From the NCBI GenBank assembly GCA_964633435.1, contig CAZWHA010000007.1, forward strand, positions 1 to 31,300: a DNA stretch of 31,300 bases, in the 5' to 3' direction. The notes below the pieces were generated by a model that worked only from the letters and a program-made list of their open reading frames with translations, made no database searches and was not told where the DNA came from. This DNA comes from GCA-016699895 sp964633435. Lineage in GTDB: Bacteria > Patescibacteriota > Saccharimonadia > Saccharimonadales > Saccharimonadaceae. Each line of letters opens with the position of its first letter. Position 1 is the first letter of the stretch. This document shows positions 1-7,408 of this stretch, one piece after another. The translations under genes were made by a program, and so were the position numbers.

Positions 1-71
1 TTGCCGACAGCGATAGCGTTCCTGATGCGGGTCAGGAGATCTGCGATTGGGTCTGTAGATTGTAAACTCAT
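1..71 (-). CDS. rpsH: 30S ribosomal protein S8 (N-terminal fragment)
   Basis: Only the first 23 codons are in the window; the gene runs off the left edge. The translation from ATG at 71 begins MSLQSTDPIADLLTRIRNAI, the conserved S8 N-terminus (D-P-I-A-D-L-L-T-R-I-R-N). S8 is a primary 16S rRNA binder in the small-subunit platform and in many bacteria a translational repressor of the spc operon. A strong Shine-Dalgarno (AAAGGAG) sits 6-7 bases upstream, in the 16-base gap after rpsN. Position after rpsN matches the usual spc order. Confidence 0.93.
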   Translation of the reverse strand, partial: MSLQSTDPIADLLTRIRNAIAVG

Positions 72-87
72 AGTCTTCTCCTTTCCT

Positions 88-357
88 TTACCAACTACTC
101 TTTGTTACACCAGGGATTTCACCCTTGCTAGCATGTTCACGAAAACTGATGCGGCTCAGACCGAAACGACGCATATAGGCGTGCGGTCGGCCGGTCTCTA
201 CACAACGATTCTTGTGTCGAGTTGGCGATGAGTTACGGGGTAATTTCTGGAGACCTTCCTGATCGCCAGCTGCCTTTAGCTCAGCGCGCTTGGCGGCATG
301 TTTTGCAATCATAGCTTGTCGCTTTTTATCGCGAGCTAGTGCTGATTTCTTGGCCAT
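88..357 (-). CDS. rpsN: 30S ribosomal protein S14, zinc-independent long form
   Basis: 89 residues, the length of the long S14 type. The C-terminal half carries the S14 signature (RPHAYMRRFGLSR, then FREHASKGEIPGVTKSSW). The CxxC pairs of the short zinc-binding S14 are missing; only one Cys is present (NRC). S14 sits in the head of the small subunit. A good Shine-Dalgarno (AGGAGGTAA) overlaps the end of rplE, and one base separates the two genes, so translation is probably coupled. Confidence 0.95.
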   Translation of the reverse strand: MAKKSALARDKKRQAMIAKHAAKRAELKAAGDQEGLQKLPRNSSPTRHKNRCVETGRPHAYMRRFGLSRISFREHASKGEIPGVTKSSW

Positions 358-358
358 A

Positions 359-937
359 TTATTTTACCTCCTTCTCAAACGGAATTCCGAACTTCTCTAA
401 TAGCTTGCGTGATGCGGCTGGATTATCGCCACTGATAGCGAATGTTACCTGTAGGCCATGCAATGTAGCGGTTTCTTCGAACGTTAGTTCTGGGAAAATT
501 GATTGTTCGGTTAGCCCTAGGTTGTAATTACCCTGGCGATCAAATCCTTTAGCTCCGACACCGTGAAAGTCGCGAATACGCGGCATAGCCACACTGACCA
601 AGCGGTCAAGGAATTCATACATACGATCACCGCGTAATGTCACGCTGTGACCAATTGGTGCACCCATGCCACCACGGATTTTAAAGGTCGCAATTGATTT
701 CTTGGCAATGCGCGATACTGGTTTTTGACCGGTAATGCGTATCAAGGTATTGGCAACGACTTCCTGGAAATGCTTGTTATCCTTGTTGCGACCAACACCA
801 CTGGCAACTACGATCTTGGTCAGACGTGGTACCTGGTGGATATTCGCCAGTTCTAATTCTTTTTGTAGCTCAGCAGCAATTTGGTCGCCGTAGAGCTTTT
901 TGAGGCGCGGCGCGTAAGCCGCTACTGTTTCAGCCAT
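359..937 (-). CDS. rplE: 50S ribosomal protein L5
   Basis: 192 residues, slightly longer than the usual ~180. Typical L5 stretches are visible: KIVVASGVGRNKDN near residue 40, TGQKPVSRIAKKSIATFKIR near 70-90, GDRMYEFLDRLVSVAMPRIR near 105-120, and the C-terminal NYNLGLTEQSIFPEL. L5 binds 5S rRNA in the central protuberance. Its ATG shares one base with the rplX stop (TAATG), so ribosomes can restart there. Confidence 0.97.
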   Translation of the reverse strand: MAETVAAYAPRLKKLYGDQIAAELQKELELANIHQVPRLTKIVVASGVGRNKDNKHFQEVVANTLIRITGQKPVSRIAKKSIATFKIRGGMGAPIGHSVTLRGDRMYEFLDRLVSVAMPRIRDFHGVGAKGFDRQGNYNLGLTEQSIFPELTFEETATLHGLQVTFAISGDNPAASRKLLEKFGIPFEKEVK

Positions 938-1251
938 TATTTGACCTCCTTGCTATTGACTTTGGCGACGCGGGTTTTCGCGCCGTTCTTTACCTGATAA
1001 TTAACCTTGCTGGTTTTTTCGCTGCCAGCCGTATTCTCGACAATCAGGGCGATGTTGCTAATTTGCACTGGTAACTGAATATCCTTTTTGGTGCCCTGCG
1101 CGCTGAGGCGATTCGCCGCAACATGGCGAGTTCTGGTACCGACGCCTTCGAGGTAGACTTTGTCGCCAGCAATTTTGGTAACTTTGGCAATTTTGCCTTT
1201 GTTGCTACCAGCGATAACTTTGACTAAGTCGTCTGTTTTGATACGTTTCAT
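937..1251 (-). CDS. rplX: 50S ribosomal protein L24
   Basis: 104 residues, normal for L24. An N-terminal KOW motif is visible (DDLVKVIAGSNKGKIAKV, residues 7-24), followed by the expected strand with GVGTRTRHVAA. L24 is an assembly initiator for the large subunit near the exit tunnel. Start and stop both overlap neighbours by one base (TAATG), linking rplN, rplX and rplE into a translationally coupled chain. Confidence 0.95.
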   Translation of the reverse strand: MKRIKTDDLVKVIAGSNKGKIAKVTKIAGDKVYLEGVGTRTRHVAANRLSAQGTKKDIQLPVQISNIALIVENTAGSEKTSKVNYQVKNGAKTRVAKVNSKEVK

Positions 1252-1619
1252 TAGAGTACCTCCGGTGCTAAGCTGACGATTTTGGCGTAACCCAGGTCGC
1301 GCAATTCCCGTGGAATCGGGCCAAAGACGCGAGTAGCTTTCGGCGTTTTATCGTCGTTAATGATCACTGCGGCATTTTCATCAAAGCGAATCGTACTGCC
1401 GTCTGGTCGGCGAATCTGGTTGCGCGTGCGCACCACGACGGCCTTGACAATAGTTTTCTTCTTGATAGCGCCAGTTGGGCTAGCAACTTTGACGCTAGCG
1501 ACAATCACGTCACCAACATGAGCATAGCGTCGTTTAGTGGCACCGAGTACGCGAATGCAAAGGATTTCCTTTGCGCCGCTGTTATCGGCAACTTTCAATC
1601 GAGATTCTACTTGGATCAT
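1251..1619 (-). CDS. rplN: 50S ribosomal protein L14
   Basis: 122 residues, the family length. It begins MIQVESRLKVADNSGAKEI and ends with the L14 signature VFGPIPRELRDLGYAKIVSL, both highly conserved. L14 lies at the subunit interface and contacts S12/L19 bridges and the silencing factor RsfS in other bacteria. The start overlaps the rpsQ stop by four bases (ATGA). There is no internal promoter or gap between rpsQ and rplN, so the usual S10/spc operon boundary is erased here. Confidence 0.97.
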   Translation of the reverse strand: MIQVESRLKVADNSGAKEILCIRVLGATKRRYAHVGDVIVASVKVASPTGAIKKKTIVKAVVVRTRNQIRRPDGSTIRFDENAAVIINDDKTPKATRVFGPIPRELRDLGYAKIVSLAPEVL

Positions 1620-1963
1620 TTATCATCCTCCTCGGTCGCTTCGGCTTTATGAGCAGCTTTTTCGGCTAGCTTGGCCTCGGCTTCTTCTTCGACGCTGGTC
1701 TTCTTGAGCTCGAGCTTTTCCTGACCACGTTCGACGATTTTCGCCAGAGTCCAGGTTTTAGTACGAGACAATGGTCGACATTCCTCAATAGTGACAGTGT
1801 CGCCTAGGTGAACTTCGTTCTTTTCGTCATGGGCATGGAACTTGCGGCTGACGGTAAATTTCTTGCCATACAGCGGGTGAGTTTCACGCGTTGTGCGCGT
1901 CACGACAATCGTCTTGTCACCAGCTACGCTCGAGACCACGCCAGTAATTGTACGCTTACTCAT
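1616..1963 (-). CDS. rpsQ: 30S ribosomal protein S17 with acidic/lysine-rich tail
   Basis: 115 residues. The first ~80 are canonical S17 (TGVVSSVAGDKTIVV, HPLYGKKFTVSRKFHAHDE, LGDTVTIEECRPLSRTKTW). The remaining ~35 residues are a low-complexity charged extension rich in Glu, Lys and Ala that is absent from the usual 80-90 residue S17. S17 binds 16S rRNA helix 11. Start shares one base with the rpmC stop. Confidence 0.95.
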   Translation of the reverse strand: MSKRTITGVVSSVAGDKTIVVTRTTRETHPLYGKKFTVSRKFHAHDEKNEVHLGDTVTIEECRPLSRTKTWTLAKIVERGQEKLELKKTSVEEEAEAKLAEKAAHKAEATEEDDK

Positions 1964-2286
1964 TACTTTTCCTCCTTGCTGTTGGTTACTTCGGTAAGTA
2001 CAGTATGGATGCGGGCAATCAGCTTTTTCGATCGTTTGACGACGTGAGCTGACGGCAATTCGTTAGCACGTAGCATCTTTTGGGCTTCGATGAGATCAGC
2101 TTTAGCAGTCGCTAGCGCAGCGTGCAGTTCAGCTTCGGTCAGAGCACGTAGATCCTTCGCCGCATGAGCGAGCGAGGTTGCCACTTTCTTTGCATCCTTC
2201 TTGATGTCTTTCGTGGAGACTTTGGTGGTCTTGGTCGATTTTACGACTTTAGCCTCTGTGGCAGCAGTTTTCTTTGTTGTTGCCAT
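1963..2286 (-). CDS. rpmC: 50S ribosomal protein L29 with long basic N-terminal extension
   Basis: 107 residues against the usual ~65. The L29 core is the C-terminal part: LRALTEAELHAALATAKADL from about residue 46, then LRANELPSAHVVKRSKKLIARIHTVL. The first ~42 residues are a Lys/Thr/Ala-rich tract without predicted fold. L29 sits at the tunnel exit, where it helps form the docking site for SRP and trigger factor, so a flexible basic tail there could be meaningful. Assignment rests on the core match and on the conserved slot between rplP and rpsQ. Confidence 0.9.
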   Translation of the reverse strand: MATTKKTAATEAKVVKSTKTTKVSTKDIKKDAKKVATSLAHAAKDLRALTEAELHAALATAKADLIEAQKMLRANELPSAHVVKRSKKLIARIHTVLTEVTNSKEEK

Positions 2287-2288
2287 GA

Positions 2289-2702
2289 TTATGCCTCCTC
2301 CCGCATTACAAATCTGGTGCGAACTGGCAGCTTGTGGCTAGCGAGACGCATAGCTTCGCGAGCGGTTGCTTCGTCAACACCGTTGATTTCGAATAAAATG
2401 GTGCCGGATTTTACCTTGGCTGCCCAGTATTCTGGCGAGCCTTTACCGCTACCCATTTTGACATCCAGCGGTTTCTTGGTCACTGGAGTATGCGGGAAAA
2501 TACGGATCCAGATTTTACCACCGCGTTTGGTGTAACCGCTGATGGCGCGGCGAGCTGATTCGATTTGACGGCTGGTAATGCGCTCGTTGTCGAGGCTCTG
2601 CAGACCATAGTCACCAAAGGCTACGTAGTTGCAGCGCGTTGCTTTGCCAGGATTGCGGCCTTTGAATGCTTTGCGAAATTTCGTCTTTTTCGGTAACAAC
2701 AT
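2289..2702 (-). CDS. rplP: 50S ribosomal protein L16
   Basis: 137 residues, family length. Begins MLLPKKTKFRKAFKGR and contains GYTKRGGKIWIRIFPHTPVT and KMGSGKGSPEYWAAKVKSG, all hallmarks of L16. L16 organises the A site of the large subunit. One base separates it from rpsC and two bases from rpmC. Confidence 0.97.
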   Translation of the reverse strand: MLLPKKTKFRKAFKGRNPGKATRCNYVAFGDYGLQSLDNERITSRQIESARRAISGYTKRGGKIWIRIFPHTPVTKKPLDVKMGSGKGSPEYWAAKVKSGTILFEINGVDEATAREAMRLASHKLPVRTRFVMREEA

Positions 2703-2703
2703 A

Positions 2704-3336
2704 TTAGCGCCTCTCTCCCTTGTTTATCCAGACTTTGATGCCAATCACACCAGCCGGAGTTTTCGCCACAGCTAGATGATAGTCAATATTGGCACGAATG
2801 GTATGGAGCGGTACTGAACCTTCGATCAGTTTTTCGCGGCGTGACATTTCGGCGCCATTTAGACGACCAGCAACCTCGATACGAATACCTTTGGCGCCAG
2901 CGCTCATCACATTCTGAATCGTCATTTTCATAGCGCGGCGAAAGTTAATGCGACGCTCGAGCTGACGCGCAATGTTCTCAGCCACAATTTTTGCGGCGAG
3001 ATCAGGCTTGCGAACTTCCTCGATATTCAGACGCACTGGTTGACCGACGATCTTTTCCAGCTCGGAGCGCAGTTCCTGGACACCAGAACCCTGGCGACCA
3101 ATCACCACGCCAGCTTTGCTGGTGTGAATCGTGATCGTCGTCTGATTAGCATTACGCTCAATGTCAATATGATTGATAACGGCGCGCGTCTCAAACTTCT
3201 TTTCAATGGCTTTGCGGATCTGAATGTCGATCGCTAGCCACGCAGCAAAATCGCGTTTGCTGGTAGCAAACCATTTACTGGCCCAGTTTTTGTGAACCTG
3301 AAGACGCATGCTGATAGGATTAACTTTTTGGCCCAT
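2704..3336 (-). CDS. rpsC: 30S ribosomal protein S3
   Basis: 210 residues, near the family length. It starts MGQKVNPISMRL, has the KH-type RNA-binding loop (GVVIGRQGSGVQEL, residues ~76-89), and the C-terminal signature GAKGIRIEVAGRLNGAEMSR. S3 lines the mRNA entry tunnel and contributes to helicase activity. Its ATG shares one base with the rplV stop. Confidence 0.97.
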   Translation of the reverse strand: MGQKVNPISMRLQVHKNWASKWFATSKRDFAAWLAIDIQIRKAIEKKFETRAVINHIDIERNANQTTITIHTSKAGVVIGRQGSGVQELRSELEKIVGQPVRLNIEEVRKPDLAAKIVAENIARQLERRINFRRAMKMTIQNVMSAGAKGIRIEVAGRLNGAEMSRREKLIEGSVPLHTIRANIDYHLAVAKTPAGVIGIKVWINKGERR

Positions 3337-3734
3337 TATTTCGTCTCCTTCTTCTCTTTAGTCTCGACTTTGGCAGGTTTTTTGGCAGGTTTTAAGTCGC
3401 CAGTAACCTGGACAAAGATATTCGAGGTACGTTTTTGGAAAGGATGAGCGCGGCCACGTGACACAGGGCGGAAGCGCTTGAGACGCGGACCAGCAGTCAC
3501 CGACAGCAGGCTAATACGGAGGCCGTCGGCCTTGAGTCCGTGATTGTTGATCGCGTTAGCACGAGCGCTGGCGATCACTTTGGCAACTGGTTTAGCGGCA
3601 CGCTTTGGCGTGTGCTGCAAGATGACCAGAGCATCCTCAACGCTGCGGCCGCGAACGAGCGAAGCGACGAGCGCAACCTTGCGAGGTGCGAGGCGCAGTT
3701 CGCGCAAGCTAGCTTTGACAGTAGTTTCACTCAT
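3336..3734 (-). CDS. rplV: 50S ribosomal protein L22
   Basis: 132 residues. The globular part (LRELRLAPRKVALVASLVRG) and the tunnel beta-hairpin region (GPRLKRFRPVSRGRAHPF) are clear. The last ~18 residues are Lys/Glu-rich (PAKKPAKVETKEKKETK), longer than the usual ~110-residue form. L22 lines the peptide exit tunnel. One-base overlaps with rpsS upstream and rpsC downstream. Confidence 0.95.
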   Translation of the reverse strand: MSETTVKASLRELRLAPRKVALVASLVRGRSVEDALVILQHTPKRAAKPVAKVIASARANAINNHGLKADGLRISLLSVTAGPRLKRFRPVSRGRAHPFQKRTSNIFVQVTGDLKPAKKPAKVETKEKKETK

Positions 3735-3994
3735 TACTTTTTACCTCCGTGCTTGCGGAATTTGCGAGTTGGTGCAAATTCGCCGAGCTTGTGACCGACC
3801 ATATTTTCACTAACATAGACCGGAACATGCACACGGCCGTTATGAACGGCGACAGTGCGACCGACCATGTCAGGCGTAATCGTGCTAGCACGGGCCCAGG
3901 TCTTGATAACGGTTCGATCATCGCTACCGAGCGCCGCGATTTTTTTCGCGAGCTTGGCATCGACAAATGGACCTTTCTTTAGACTTCTACTCAT
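3734..3994 (-). CDS. rpsS: 30S ribosomal protein S19
   Basis: 86 residues. Begins MSRSLKKGPFVDAKL and ends with VGHKLGEFAPTRKFRKHGGKK, both conserved in S19. S19 lies in the small-subunit head and contacts S13. Three bases separate it from rplB and it overlaps rplV by one base. A longer reading frame in another phase on the same strand is a shadow. Confidence 0.96.
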   Translation of the reverse strand: MSRSLKKGPFVDAKLAKKIAALGSDDRTVIKTWARASTITPDMVGRTVAVHNGRVHVPVYVSENMVGHKLGEFAPTRKFRKHGGKK

Positions 3995-3997
3995 ATC

Positions 3998-4852
3998 CTA
4001 CCTCTTCCTCTTTGCGTCGTGGCGACTTCTTACTATCATGTTATTAGTAGACTTGCGGCGGCGAGTGCGGTAACCGAGGGTTAACTGACCCCATGGTGTA
4101 CGCGGCGGCTTACCGGTACCATGCGCACCACCGTCACCACCACCGTGCGGGTGATCAACGGCGTTCATCGCAACACCACGGACACGTGGGCGAATACCCA
4201 TGTGACGTTTGCGGCCAGCAGCACCGACTTTGATGTTCTGGTGCTGTTCGTTACCAACACTACCAATAGTCGCCATGCATTCTAGGCGGAAGCGACGAAC
4301 TTCACCTGATGGCATTTTAACCATCGCATAATCGCCTTCTTTAGCGGTGAGCTGCGCTTTGGCGCCAGCCGAGCGAACAGCTTGGGCACCTTTACCGATC
4401 GTCAATTCAATATTGTGAATAACTGAACCAGTTGGAATGTCGCGTAGGGCCAAGCGGTTACCCGTTTCGATTGGTGTGGCCGTTGAATTATCTGCGTTTG
4501 AAACTTGGATCTTCTGACCTTGTTTAACACCATTTGGCGCAACGATGTAATGCAAGTCACCGGCTTCGTCACGAATACGCGCAATTCGAGCCGTGCGACC
4601 TGGATCATATTCAATATGTTCGACGGTAGCTACCGTGCCTGGTGCCAGGTTAAAGTTCACATTGCGATCAAAGCGCTTGGCGCCACCACCGCGATGGCGG
4701 CTAGTAATCCGACCCTGGTTGTTGCGACCGCTGTTTTGCTTGCGGATACGTACCAGTGACTTGACTGGTTTGTTGGTAGTTACCGCGTCAAAATCTTGAG
4801 TGGTCATCCCGCGGCGCGATGGAGTCGTCGGTTTCAATTTCCGGATAGCCAT
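3998..4852 (-). CDS. rplB: 50S ribosomal protein L2
   Basis: 284 residues, slightly above the usual 273-277. Seen: RHRGGGAKRFDRNVNF near residue 55, VEHIEYDPGRTARIA, and the C-terminal peptidyl-transferase signature NAVDHPHGGGDGG containing the conserved histidine. L2 is required for subunit association and peptidyl transfer. It shares one base with rplW upstream. Confidence 0.97.
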   Translation of the reverse strand: MAIRKLKPTTPSRRGMTTQDFDAVTTNKPVKSLVRIRKQNSGRNNQGRITSRHRGGGAKRFDRNVNFNLAPGTVATVEHIEYDPGRTARIARIRDEAGDLHYIVAPNGVKQGQKIQVSNADNSTATPIETGNRLALRDIPTGSVIHNIELTIGKGAQAVRSAGAKAQLTAKEGDYAMVKMPSGEVRRFRLECMATIGSVGNEQHQNIKVGAAGRKRHMGIRPRVRGVAMNAVDHPHGGGDGGAHGTGKPPRTPWGQLTLGYRTRRRKSTNNMIVRSRHDAKRKR

Positions 4853-5157
4853 TATACTGCCTCACTTTCTGCGGCCTCTTTGAAGATCTCGATTGAGCCT
4901 TCTGTGACCGTTACATAGGCTTTTTTGGTGTCTTTGCGAGCGGCCGTGGTTGGACGAGCACGCTTGCCGCGGTTCACGGCTTTGACTTTGCCTTTAGCAA
5001 TCAGCAGGCGAACATCGCCAACTTTGACATCAGGATACATAGCCTCGACCGCAACGATCACCTGAGCTTTGTTAGCATCTATCGGCACATCGAAAACATA
5101 GACGTTATCAACCGATAGCTTATAGCTCTTTTCTGAAATACGTGGAGTAACTAACAT
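4852..5157 (-). CDS. rplW: 50S ribosomal protein L23
   Basis: 101 residues, family length. Contains the N-terminal PRISEKSYKL, DANKAQVIVAVEAMYPDVKV and the basic loop NRGKRARPTTAARKDTKKAYV. L23 is the main docking protein for trigger factor and SRP at the tunnel exit. Translation is likely coupled through one-base overlaps at both ends. Confidence 0.95.
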   Translation of the reverse strand: MLVTPRISEKSYKLSVDNVYVFDVPIDANKAQVIVAVEAMYPDVKVGDVRLLIAKGKVKAVNRGKRARPTTAARKDTKKAYVTVTEGSIEIFKEAAESEAV

Positions 5158-5765
5158 TATTTATCTCCTTTCAACCACTCGGTCGTAGCCTCGAGAGACT
5201 TCCCATTGAAGACGATTTGATCAGCGTTCAAGATATGGTAGACCGTGAGATAGGTTGGTCGAACCACTAGGACATTCGATAGGTTATTGGTAGCTCGTAA
5301 CACCTCTGAAGTTTTTTCCTCGACCACCAGCAAGACTTTTTGATCAACGGCAATTTTAGCGCTGGCGAGTGATTTGACAGCATCGCTGGTTTTACCGGTG
5401 AATTTCAGACTAGCAGTGACGACCTTCTTGGCCTGGTTTGCTAGGGTTAGCGCTTGACGCAGAGCGACACGCTTGCTGTTTTTAGCAATCTTTTTCGTGT
5501 AGTTTTCGTTACCGAGCGGACCAAAGACTACACCACCGCCACGCCAGATTGGGTTGCGGGACGAGCCAAAACGAGCCCGGCCAGTGCCTTTTTGGCGCCA
5601 TGGCTTTTTACCGCCACCACGAACGTCACCACGTTTGAGGGTTTTTGCACCAACTTGGCGACCTTCGGCCAGGTAGCTTTCATAAGCGAGCTTGAGCAGC
5701 TCGTGATTGTTGACCTCGACATTAAACACTGTCTTGTCAAATTTAGGAGTTGTTGTATCAGCCAT
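5157..5765 (-). CDS. rplD: 50S ribosomal protein L4
   Basis: 202 residues, family length. The extended tunnel loop is visible (GDVRGGGKKPWRQKGTGRAR, about residues 46-65), followed by PIWRGGGVVFGP. In enteric bacteria L4 also represses its own operon through the leader RNA; whether it does so here is unknown, although a structured leader precedes rplC. Confidence 0.96.
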   Translation of the reverse strand: MADTTTPKFDKTVFNVEVNNHELLKLAYESYLAEGRQVGAKTLKRGDVRGGGKKPWRQKGTGRARFGSSRNPIWRGGGVVFGPLGNENYTKKIAKNSKRVALRQALTLANQAKKVVTASLKFTGKTSDAVKSLASAKIAVDQKVLLVVEEKTSEVLRATNNLSNVLVVRPTYLTVYHILNADQIVFNGKSLEATTEWLKGDK

Positions 5766-6376
5766 TATTCTTGTCCTCCTACTACTACGATGCCTTTTTT
5801 CGGCCCCGGTACAGCGCCTTTGACGCCAACTAGGTTCTTTTCAACATCAATAAAAGCCACGGTCAAATTCTTGACAGTGGTTGCTTCGGCGCCCATTTGA
5901 CCAGCCATGCGCTTGCCCTTGAAGATTTTTTGTGGGTACATCGAGCCGATTGAACCGACTTTACGAGTGTTACCTTTACCACCGTGCGTTTTGCGATGGC
6001 GATTAAAGTTATGTCGTTTAATGGTGCCTGCCCAGCCTTTACCTTTGCTGGTGCCGCTGACATCGACTGAATCGCCGAGAGCGAACACTTCGGCAGTAAT
6101 TTCGTCGCCGACTTTTAGCTCTGGCAACGTTTCGACGCGCACTTCGCGGATGACTTTTGGCGTGACGTTGGCGGCCTTGACATGGCCAGCCACGGCATTG
6201 CTCAGGTTCTTACCCTGTCCGTAACCGATTTGCACTGCATTGTAGCCGTCAGTTTCCTGCGACTTGACCTGAGTAACAGTGCAAGGGCCGACTTGAATAA
6301 CCGTGATGGGAAGCATCACGCCATCCTCGCCGAGGATCTGGGTCATACCAAGTTTGGTACCGATGAGAGTTTTCAC
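5765..6376 (-). CDS. rplC: 50S ribosomal protein L3, first gene of the operon
   Basis: 203 residues. It starts at a GTG (6376) giving MKTLIGTKLGMTQI, the conserved L3 N-terminus, and carries the core GTIKRHNFNRHRKTHGG and GQMGAEATTVKNL. L3 initiates large-subunit assembly near the peptidyl transferase centre. The GTG start is supported by a purine-rich stretch (AAAAGGGAT) about six bases upstream. Unlike most bacteria, rpsJ does not precede it: the promoter and leader directly abut rplC. Confidence 0.96.
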   Translation of the reverse strand: MKTLIGTKLGMTQILGEDGVMLPITVIQVGPCTVTQVKSQETDGYNAVQIGYGQGKNLSNAVAGHVKAANVTPKVIREVRVETLPELKVGDEITAEVFALGDSVDVSGTSKGKGWAGTIKRHNFNRHRKTHGGKGNTRKVGSIGSMYPQKIFKGKRMAGQMGAEATTVKNLTVAFIDVEKNLVGVKGAVPGPKKGIVVVGGQE

Positions 6377-6478
6377 TTACTATCCCTTTTCCACTTAAAA
6401 CGCCTGAGAATTTGCAGTTTCCTATCTGTAAAAATGAGGACTTGCAGACGTTCTCAGGAACGCTGATCTAACATTAAC
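6377..6478 (-). promoter_or_regulatory. Leader RNA of the ribosomal protein operon
   Basis: About 100 bases separate the predicted transcription start from the rplC GTG. In the transcript, a short hairpin (6449-6462, CGTTC/GAACG) competes with a longer-range pairing of CCTGAGAA (6451-6458) with TTCTCAGG (6403-6410). Two mutually exclusive stems in a ribosomal leader are what a feedback-control RNA would need. Function is inferred only from this geometry and position. Confidence 0.4.
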
Positions 6479-6484
6479 CCTGTT

Positions 6485-6513
6485 ATTGTAGCAAATTTTT
6501 GACGAGAATGCAA
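6485..6513 (-). promoter_or_regulatory. Promoter of the rplC-rpsH operon
   Basis: On the minus strand a -35 TTGCAT (6508-6513) lies 17 bases from a -10 TACAAT (6485-6490). This fits a housekeeping sigma factor. Predicted start near 6478, giving a leader of about 100 bases. No other good promoter is seen between it and the left edge, so all 14 ribosomal genes in the window are probably one transcript. Confidence 0.75.
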
Positions 6514-6605
6514 GTGTTGGTGACTCTGGTTCCGTGTCCTAGCGATTTTTAGCTAAATCTATCCCCAGGTATTCGACGGTGGCTAGCACTCCCTCTAGCG
6601 ATAGC

Positions 6606-6634
6606 TAGACCGTCACAACTCGTTGTGATATACT
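6606..6634 (+). promoter_or_regulatory. Promoter of the small membrane protein gene
   Basis: A -35 TAGACC (6606-6611) and -10 TATACT (6629-6634) are separated by 17 bases. Predicted start near 6641. Back to back with the ribosomal promoter, about 90 bp away. Confidence 0.65.
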
Positions 6635-6640
6635 AACCCT

Positions 6641-6752
6641 AGCACATAAGCCCGTACTCGCAGCGAGTCCTACCCTCGAGGGAGATACCTCGCTACCGGC
6701 ACTGCACGAATCTCGAGGACTTTTGTTAACAAGTTAATAATAGGAGTCTCTC
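6641..6752 (+). promoter_or_regulatory. Structured 5' leader, possible attenuator
   Basis: The ~110-base untranslated leader has two competing folds: a local hairpin (CGAGG, loop GAGATA, CCTCG, 6677-6692) and a longer pairing of CCTCGAG (6674-6680) with CTCGAGG (6712-6718), the latter followed directly by ACTTTTGTT. The second fold resembles an intrinsic terminator, so read-through could be controlled. No known riboswitch consensus was recognised. The gene itself has a Shine-Dalgarno AGGAG at 6742-6746. Confidence 0.35.
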
Positions 6753-6920
6753 ATGAATCATGTAAAAATGACCAAAGAGGAACAGCTAGACTGGTACGAT
6801 CGTTCGCACAAAAATTGGCGAGCGTGGGGCAGTTGGTTCAGCTGGGGATCACCTGTCGGACTCGGCTTATTCTTTATCGAAATAGCCGTTGCCGTCTGGG
6901 TTTTCGCCCAAGTGTTCTAG
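6753..6920 (+). CDS. Small Trp-rich single-pass membrane protein, unknown function
   Basis: A 55-residue reading frame from ATG 6753 to TAG 6920. The N-terminal half is polar and rich in Trp (residues 14, 22, 25, 28 and 31: LDWYDRSHKNWRAWGSWFSW). Residues ~33-54 form one hydrophobic segment (PVGLGLFFIEIAVAVWVFAQ). Support for being real: a promoter with 17-bp spacing, a Shine-Dalgarno AGGAG six bases before the ATG, and a strong terminator two bases after the stop. No family recognised. Orientation would place the Trp-rich part in the cytoplasm or at the membrane surface, which is a guess. Confidence 0.7.
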   Translation: MNHVKMTKEEQLDWYDRSHKNWRAWGSWFSWGSPVGLGLFFIEIAVAVWVFAQVF

Positions 6921-6921
6921 C

Positions 6922-6957
6922 AAAATACCACCCGGGAATCTCCTGGGTGGTATTTTA
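6922..6957. terminator. Bidirectional intrinsic terminator
   Basis: A 16-bp near-perfect stem (AAAATACCACCCGGGA with TCCTGGGTGGTATTTT, one mismatch) lies between two convergent genes, the small membrane protein and the DUF1801 gene. The A/T ends supply a U-tract on either strand. Confidence 0.85.
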
Positions 6958-6974
6958 GTTGACTTTATTGTCGC

Positions 6975-7391
6975 CTAGACTCCTTTGTCACTGTATAGTC
7001 GATACGAAGCCTGGAGCATTTTTGTTAGTACGTCGAGATTAATAGTAGATAGCTTTGTGATATAGAGACATGCCTTGCTCACTTTGTGTGGCCCTAATTG
7101 TTGTAGGTCATCGTCATAGGTATGAGCGAAGCCTTCCATAAAATATATCGTGAGCGCTGCTTTGCGCGGACTAAAGCCAAGTATTGGCATGTCGCCTTCA
7201 CGCCCGCTATCATATTTATAGTGAGTCGTGCCAAAACCAATGATGCTCGGGCCCCACATCATCGGCAGTTGACCACTGATGCGCTGCATAATGTCAATGA
7301 TCGTTCGCGCCTCGTCGGCACGCACCGGATCAGCCATCGTTAGAAAGTCATCGACGCTCGTATTGGTTGGTTTGGTCTTGTTCTCTGTCAT
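6975..7391 (-). CDS. DUF1801 domain protein
   Basis: 138 residues from the ATG at 7391, chosen because it has a strong Shine-Dalgarno (GGGGGAG); an upstream in-frame ATG at 7433 lacks one. The family pattern is clear: PMMWGPSIIGFGTTHYKY (residues ~44-61), SGREGDMPILGFSPRKAAL, then LGPHKVSKACLYITKLSTIN and a C-terminal helix. DUF1801 (YdhG-like) proteins are small single-domain proteins of unknown biochemical role, widespread in soil bacteria. It lies 17 bases behind the DsbA-like gene and is probably co-transcribed with it. Confidence 0.85.
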   Translation of the reverse strand: MTENKTKPTNTSVDDFLTMADPVRADEARTIIDIMQRISGQLPMMWGPSIIGFGTTHYKYDSGREGDMPILGFSPRKAALTIYFMEGFAHTYDDDLQQLGPHKVSKACLYITKLSTINLDVLTKMLQASYRLYSDKGV

Positions 7392-7408
7392 AGTGACTCC
7401 CCCTTTTA

